DNA of 64,000 nucleotides from Homalodisca vitripennis. Taxonomy: Eukaryota; Arthropoda; Insecta; Hemiptera; Cicadellidae. Positions within the stretch are counted from its first letter, which is position 1, and every line of letters starts with the position of its first letter. Shown here in pieces: positions 58,946 to 64,000 of this stretch. The DNA is taken from contig NC_060214.1 of the NCBI RefSeq assembly GCF_021130785.1, positions 834,501 through 898,500 of the forward strand, read 5' to 3'. The position numbers and the translations under genes are program-made. The notes under the pieces are model-generated. The model was not told where the DNA came from, made no database searches, and was given only the letters and a program-made list of their open reading frames with translations.

Positions 58946-61174
58946 ATGGCAGCTACAAAGTTCACAAGAGAAAAAATTAATACGCGTGTCAATTATGTTA
59001 TTAATCCACTAAGAGTTTAGTTCCAAGAACATCGGATGTAACTTATATAAACCAGTAACGCGTTACAGGTTTGCGTATATATGCATGCGTATATTTATAT
59101 ATAATATAAAATACAACTAAATAAGGGTACACATTATGACACGTTTAATTCGGGAATCAAAAAGTTATGATGTGCCACCTCTTGTTATGAATAACTCCTA
59201 TGAACATATGTAAATATTGAAAATATCATCAACTGCAATAATTTACATAGCCCAAATTATACAAATGCAAATGTTTCATATAACTTTTCCTTGATGAAAT
59301 GTTATGTAACAATTCTTGGCGATAAGGTGAAAATGTGTGAGTTTTAACAAGGGTTTTAATATTATATGGTGTGCTATATTTTTATGTGGTTACAAAAAAG
59401 TATTTTCGATAGTATCTGTACCAAATTTAAATATTTGCTGCATAATTTGCACTCACAAAAAAACGAATCTTACTTAACAATTTACAGGTTTTGTCTGAGA
59501 GGGGTTAATGCTTTTAGAATATTAAAGTAAAATGTTGTAAGATTATTTATAATTATGTTTTATCCAGTTTTAAATATAAACAAGTGTAAAAATACCGCAT
59601 ACATAAAATTAACAATTTTGTTTCATGGACCACTTTATGCACTCCTTATATAAAGATTATAAAGTCTTACATGCTATTTATAATATTGGGTTTTAAAATT
59701 ATTTATAATTGTGTTTTTGGCTGATCGTTATGAATTTTAAATTCTGGCAGTCCGCACATTACCGTATTCTCTGGACTTGAATGTTTGCTTGAAAGGTGAA
59801 TTTTATATAGTCAGCATATAAATAAACAATTTCCCAAGCAAATCTTTTTGTAGTAGGATGTCTTTTGAAGTTTTAATTTTGTTAGGAACAAGTTTTAAAT
59901 TTTGCAAAATTTATTAAAAAATTTAAACAATCCAGATTTCTTTCCAAATAAAAAATATAAGACTACATAATACATCAATCAAATAAATACACTTAAATAC
60001 CTGTTGGTGTAACGAATGCAAAGCTCTGTGAGAAGGCATTAGTTTCCATCCTTCGAGTACTTCCGAAGTTGTTACAAAACTGGTTATTACTTGAACCTAA
60101 ACACGTATACTTTGATATCAGCATGGCTTAACAGTGAATACTTAAAAAAATCTTATAGCGCAAGTATTATAAAAAGGTTATTTTGAGAACCCATGATTGA
60201 ATGAAAGTTAATTTGCGAATACTTTTTTTATATCACAAGATAACCTAATCAAAAAATAAAAAGTTTAGGTAGATAAAATAATCTTTAAAAATAATATATT
60301 TTAATTAAGAACCTTTATTTTATATTCTATATAATTAATGCCTACATATAACTGACGTTTCATAAGATGCTAGGCAGGTAGGTGATATGGAGAAATATAC
60401 AGTGTAATATAATAATTATTCTAAAGTATACATATTGAGATTTTTAATAACACAGTTTACTGGGTCTCGTATAAATTGGTTGCTTCAGCTCTATTATTAT
60501 TCGCATTACTATGTCGACTGACTGACAGTATCAAAAGACATTAACTTACAGTGGCATGTTGTTTTAGACAACAGAATTACTGAGGCAACCAAGTGGATGT
60601 TACTTTCATGTTCCTTTATCCTGTTAGCCGCTTACAGGTGTAAAATTACGAGTTACAATCACAGTGGGGGAGGGGGTACCTCCGCTCCCTGCTGCACAGC
60701 GTCTCCCCCTTCTCACCACCCACATGCCCCACCCGAGAGTACTCCCTAGGCACACCCCACGCTTTATTCCGTTCATCGTTTACTGTAATTAGGCTGCGTT
60801 TGCGAGTTCTTGTTATTTAAAGTATCACTCGTTTAATCAAAGTTAGTTTTTTTTATTTTTGAACAAATGTTTGGTAAAACTGTAATAGCTAACCTATATA
60901 TCCAATGACAAGAGTGTATTATAATCAATAGCTTTTATGTTTTTCATAAATATTATAATATTTCATTCCTACATTCTACCATAGTGAAATAGGTTTTGTG
61001 GTTTCATTACTAAAATTGACCTATTTTAGCCGCGGTAAAGGTAACAAGGGTAAGAAAAGATTGTTTCAAAATATAATGAAGCCACGTTAAATATTGGGTA
61101 AGGGGGAAATACTCACTTTTTTAATAGTGCCCTAGAATTCAGTGTCCCACCAGCGCTGACTAAACAGCGACTAG
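58946..61174. other. AT-rich intergenic DNA
   Basis: No gene was recognised. A C/G-rich patch of about 110 bases lies at 60664-60772 (GGGGGAGGGGG, then CCTCC- and CCCACC-rich text) and stands out from the AT-rich surroundings. Confidence 0.5.
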
Positions 61175-61978
61175 TGTGGAAGTCGGACACCCACTACTGT
61201 ACTGTAAGGATAATGATGAATGATAATAATGTCAAAGAGTTTTTAACGTAACACTGCGAGACCAGCCAATCAGGATAACACTCCGGGCTGTAGTGCTGAG
61301 CAAACAGAGACTCTATAGGCTGTGGTGGCCGGACATCCACTAGTGCTGAGTAAACAGATAATCGATCGCTGAGGCTGCCGAGCATCCAGTAGTGCTGAGT
61401 AAACAGAGACTACATTTTTGTGGCGGCCGGACATCCACTAGTGCTGAGTAAACAGAGACTCGATTGGTGAAGTGGTCGGACATCCACTAGTGCTGAGTAA
61501 ACAGAGACTCGATTGGTGTGGCGGCCGACGGACATCTACTAGTGCTTGTAAACAGAGACTCGATTGGTGTGGCGGTCGGACACCTTCACTAGTGCTGAGT
61601 AAACAGAGACTCGATTGGTGTAGTGGCCGGACATCCACTAGTGCTGAGTAATCAGAGACTCGATTGGTGTGGCGGCCGAACGGACATTCACTAGTACTGA
61701 GTAAACAGAGACTCGATTGGTGTGGCGGTCAGACGGACATTCACTAGTGCTGAGTAAACAGAGACTCGATTGGTGTGGCGGCCGGACGGACATTCACTAG
61801 TGCTGAGTAAACAGAGACTCGATTGGTGTGGCGGCCGGACATTCACTAGTGCTGAGTAAACAGAGACTCGATTGGTGTGGCGGCCCGAACGGAAATTCAC
61901 TAGTGCTAGTAAACTGAGACTCGAGTGGTGTGGTGGCCGGACGGACATTCACTAGTGCTGAGTAAACAGAGACTCGGT
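61175..61978. repeat. 49/53-bp minisatellite, about 16 units
   Basis: The unit is TAGTGCTGAGTAAACAGAGA plus CTCGATTGGTGTGGCGGCCG plus GACATTCAC. Some units carry an extra GGAC (GGACGGACATTCAC), giving 53 instead of 49 bases. The first units, before about 61440, are the most diverged. The longer variant is concentrated in the right half. Short minus-strand frames are artefacts of the repeat. Confidence 0.9.
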
Positions 61979-62589
61979 GTTGGATTTGATTATTTGTATA
62001 AAATGAGAATATTCATGCATATATTTTAGTATCTTTTGAATTCTGGTATAAATCATGTATAATGCACTATTTGTCGAAGCATACAACGAAACTACATTGG
62101 AAATTTATCCCTAAAACAGTTTAATTAAATTATCTTTTTATTATTAGAACTCACATAATTCGCAGAAGGAACTAAAATGCAATTTTACTTAGATGATGAT
62201 TACAATTTCTCGTAAATTACTCTTTATTTCAAATACAATAACAAACTACGATAGTTCATTGATTGGTAATCCTGAAAATTGCGTCACGAGGGCCAAAAAC
62301 TTTGCTATCCAAAGTAGTTAAAATAATTTAAGCAGTAATATATTTCTCAATTTTATCATTTCATTTAAACGTTATAAAAACAAACAAAAATAGTAAAAAT
62401 AATTCATATTCTATTTGTAGCTAATATCCACTCTATCTAGCATGTTATTATCTAATCTGGACCATTTAACACTAACTAGGACCGTAATTCTGTCTAATTC
62501 TGATCCTCTTCCCAGTTTCAGTAATATAATACTAGTATTATCAGTAGCCATTTATTAATATTAAACCATGATTTTTGCCAGCAAAATGG
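61979..62589. other. AT-rich intergenic DNA
   Basis: No gene, array or terminal repeat was seen. Confidence 0.55.
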
Positions 62590-63030
62590 TGAAAGTTACC
62601 CCTCAATGTAGCGTTCAGGTTCAGTTCACCTTCCTATTAGTGCAGCTTCTAAATATGATGCTGTCACAAACTTTACTTCTGGAAGCAAGACTCATGTTCG
62701 CCTGAAGACATCCATAAAAAGTCGTTAACGAAGAAGCTCACAATGAATTCTACATCGATTTGACATCAGAGGTACGTAGAGTACAAATATAGCGTAATCT
62801 GCGTAACGAGGTAGACAATGAGGTATTCTCCTTGTCTAATTAAATCAAGTACAGAATTGAGTGCACTGCGATGTTTAAGACACAATCTATAACCACGGTG
62901 GAGCAACCGAGTTTTCTGTACATCACGAGGCAAGGTGGGAAGGGTTGAATGTGAATGTTGCGTTTAGCTCCAGTTCACTGTCCTCTTAGTGCAGCGTCTG
63001 AAACCTGACCCTGTTACAGACTTTATATAT
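62590..63030 (+). repeat. Dispersed repeat, two direct partial copies
   Basis: GGTTCAGTTCACCTTCCTAT with TAGTGCAGCTTCT begins near 62620, and TTTAGCTCCAGTTCACTGTC with TTAGTGCAGCGTCTGA begins near 62966. Between them ACAGAATTGAGTGCACTGCG matches the 57.85-kb copy. The first copy continues with CTGAAGACATCC and AAAAAGTCGTTAACGAAG, matching AAAAAGTCGGTGACAAAG near 627. Confidence 0.7.
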
Positions 63031-63451
63031 ATTATTTTTTTGCAAATTAATTTTACCACCTTTCTACATGTTCATGGTTTACATAATCATTATACGTAAT
63101 AAAATGTTTTTAGAAATAATGTTGCCTAATTTGTATAAAACTACTTTTGGATAGAAAATTGTTTTATTAAAGGCAACACTTTGTGTGATATGTATGCTGT
63201 TTATAACAAGTCTTGGTGAGCTTAAGCGACATATAATTTTATATGATCGTTGATCACCACAAGAATTTACGTGCAAAAAAGGCAGCTTCTTTCACAATAA
63301 TAGTTTTTCGTAATATAAAGTGTGATTGAACAAGAAAGTTACTTTAAAGAATTCCAGAGTCATACGAAAAAATATTTTAAAATATCAGAAAGCGACAGAA
63401 ATCTTTCCTTATATTAGAGATGTATCCTCGAAAAGTGTTTGATAAATACGA
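63031..63451. other. AT-rich intergenic DNA
   Basis: No gene was recognised. The 65-codon frame at 63079-63276 has no domain. Confidence 0.5.
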
Positions 63452-63810
63452 GTATAATTATAAAACCTTTTAACACTTTTTAAAAACTTTTGATTTTTGT
63501 AAAATGTACATTTCAAATTCTGGGAATTCATCTTCAGGTAATGAGGTTAAGTTAAATTATGAAAATAAATAATTGAAACCAAATTGTCATGTGTGTTTTC
63601 ACTACCTTGTTTGCTAAAATTGTTGTATTTAATTTTTACAACAAATTTAGCCACCAAGTTAGTAAAAAAAAACACATGACAATTTGGTTTTAATTATTTC
63701 CTTTCATCATTAACCTGAAGATGAATGATGAATTCCCAGAATTCGAAATGCATATTGTACGAAAAGAAAAAGTTTTGAAAAAGTGTGTTAAAAGGTTTAT
63801 AATTATATAC
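63452..63810. mobile_element. Near-perfect inverted repeat (fold-back MITE)
   Basis: The left arm starts GTATAATTATAAAACCTTTT and includes TTCTGGGAATTCATCTTCAG and CCAAATTGTCATGTGT. The right arm carries the inverted forms ACACATGACAATTTGG, CTGAAGATGAATGATGAATT and AAAAGGTTTATAATTATATA. Arms are about 170 bases each with little or no loop near 63630. There is no coding capacity. TA-rich ends would fit TA-targeting elements, but I could not fix a target duplication. Confidence 0.85.
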
Positions 63811-64000
63811 ATAATAATATTGTTGCTTTTGTATTCACGTATCTTTATATTTACAGTTCTATATTATTGGAAAATAAATATAAATATATAGTTGAGTTGG
63901 ATATAGTGGAATATATATTGAGTTGAGTTGGAACAAGACTACATTCTTAGAGAAGGATGAACTGTTGTATGTAAAGTAATTTTTAATAACCTACAGCTAA
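63811..64000. other. AT-rich window end
   Basis: No feature was seen apart from a short near-repeat of the phrase GTTGAGTTGGA (about 63891-63933). Confidence 0.5.

Overview
This window is AT-rich, repeat-dense eukaryotic DNA. I find no host protein-coding gene that I can defend. The mobile elements are of types common in arthropods: a Ty3/Gypsy pol remnant, Jockey/CR1- and I/LOA-like LINEs, a mariner-like transposon with TA target duplications, fold-back MITEs, and a SINE with a 5S rRNA-derived head. Together with many satellite arrays they suggest a large insect genome, possibly hemipteran. That placement is an inference, not a demonstration.

The main architecture is a direct tandem duplication of an 18-kb block. 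Copy 1 runs from about 2.37 to 21.0 kb and copy 2 from about 24.75 to 42.37 kb. Shared order in both copies: AT-rich start, 159-bp satellite, 175-bp satellite, Gypsy pol (minus strand), 186-bp satellite, old LINE remnant (minus strand), a diverged satellite relative, a conserved 0.4-kb segment, 39-bp GC-rich minisatellite, AT-rich spacer, 117-bp satellite, AT-rich end. The copies differ by later events. Copy 1 alone holds a 3.8-kb RNase H-bearing LINE (11.42-15.2 kb), a 0.9-kb unknown insert (18.7-19.6 kb), the 5' part of the Gypsy pol and a LINE tail near 8.1 kb. Copy 2 alone holds a 1.1-kb fold-back transposon (25.0-26.1 kb), a 1-kb AT-rich insert (26.65-27.67 kb) and a 0.65-kb LINE tail (34.0-34.7 kb). 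The satellite arrays have very different lengths in the two copies.

A 128-bp satellite (SatA), whose monomers carry a palindrome centred on CACGTG or a close variant, lies just before copy 1 and again between the copies, so the repeated unit looks like SatA plus block. Between the copies there is also an exact 16-bp-period C15A tract and a 1,055-bp mariner-like element with intact terminal inverted repeats and TA flanks.

From 42.4 to 64 kb the sequence is mostly plain AT-rich DNA. It carries three independent tandem arrays (44.7, 56.8 and 61.2 kb), two 5S-derived SINE copies in opposite orientation (50.0 and 58.7 kb), a dispersed roughly 300-bp repeat (also at 0.5 kb), and a 360-bp near-perfect inverted repeat at 63.45-63.81 kb.

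Nothing here forms an operon or host pathway. The biology visible is satellite expansion, nested transposition and segmental duplication. A collapsed, haplotype-duplicated or unpolished assembly is a live alternative for part of it.
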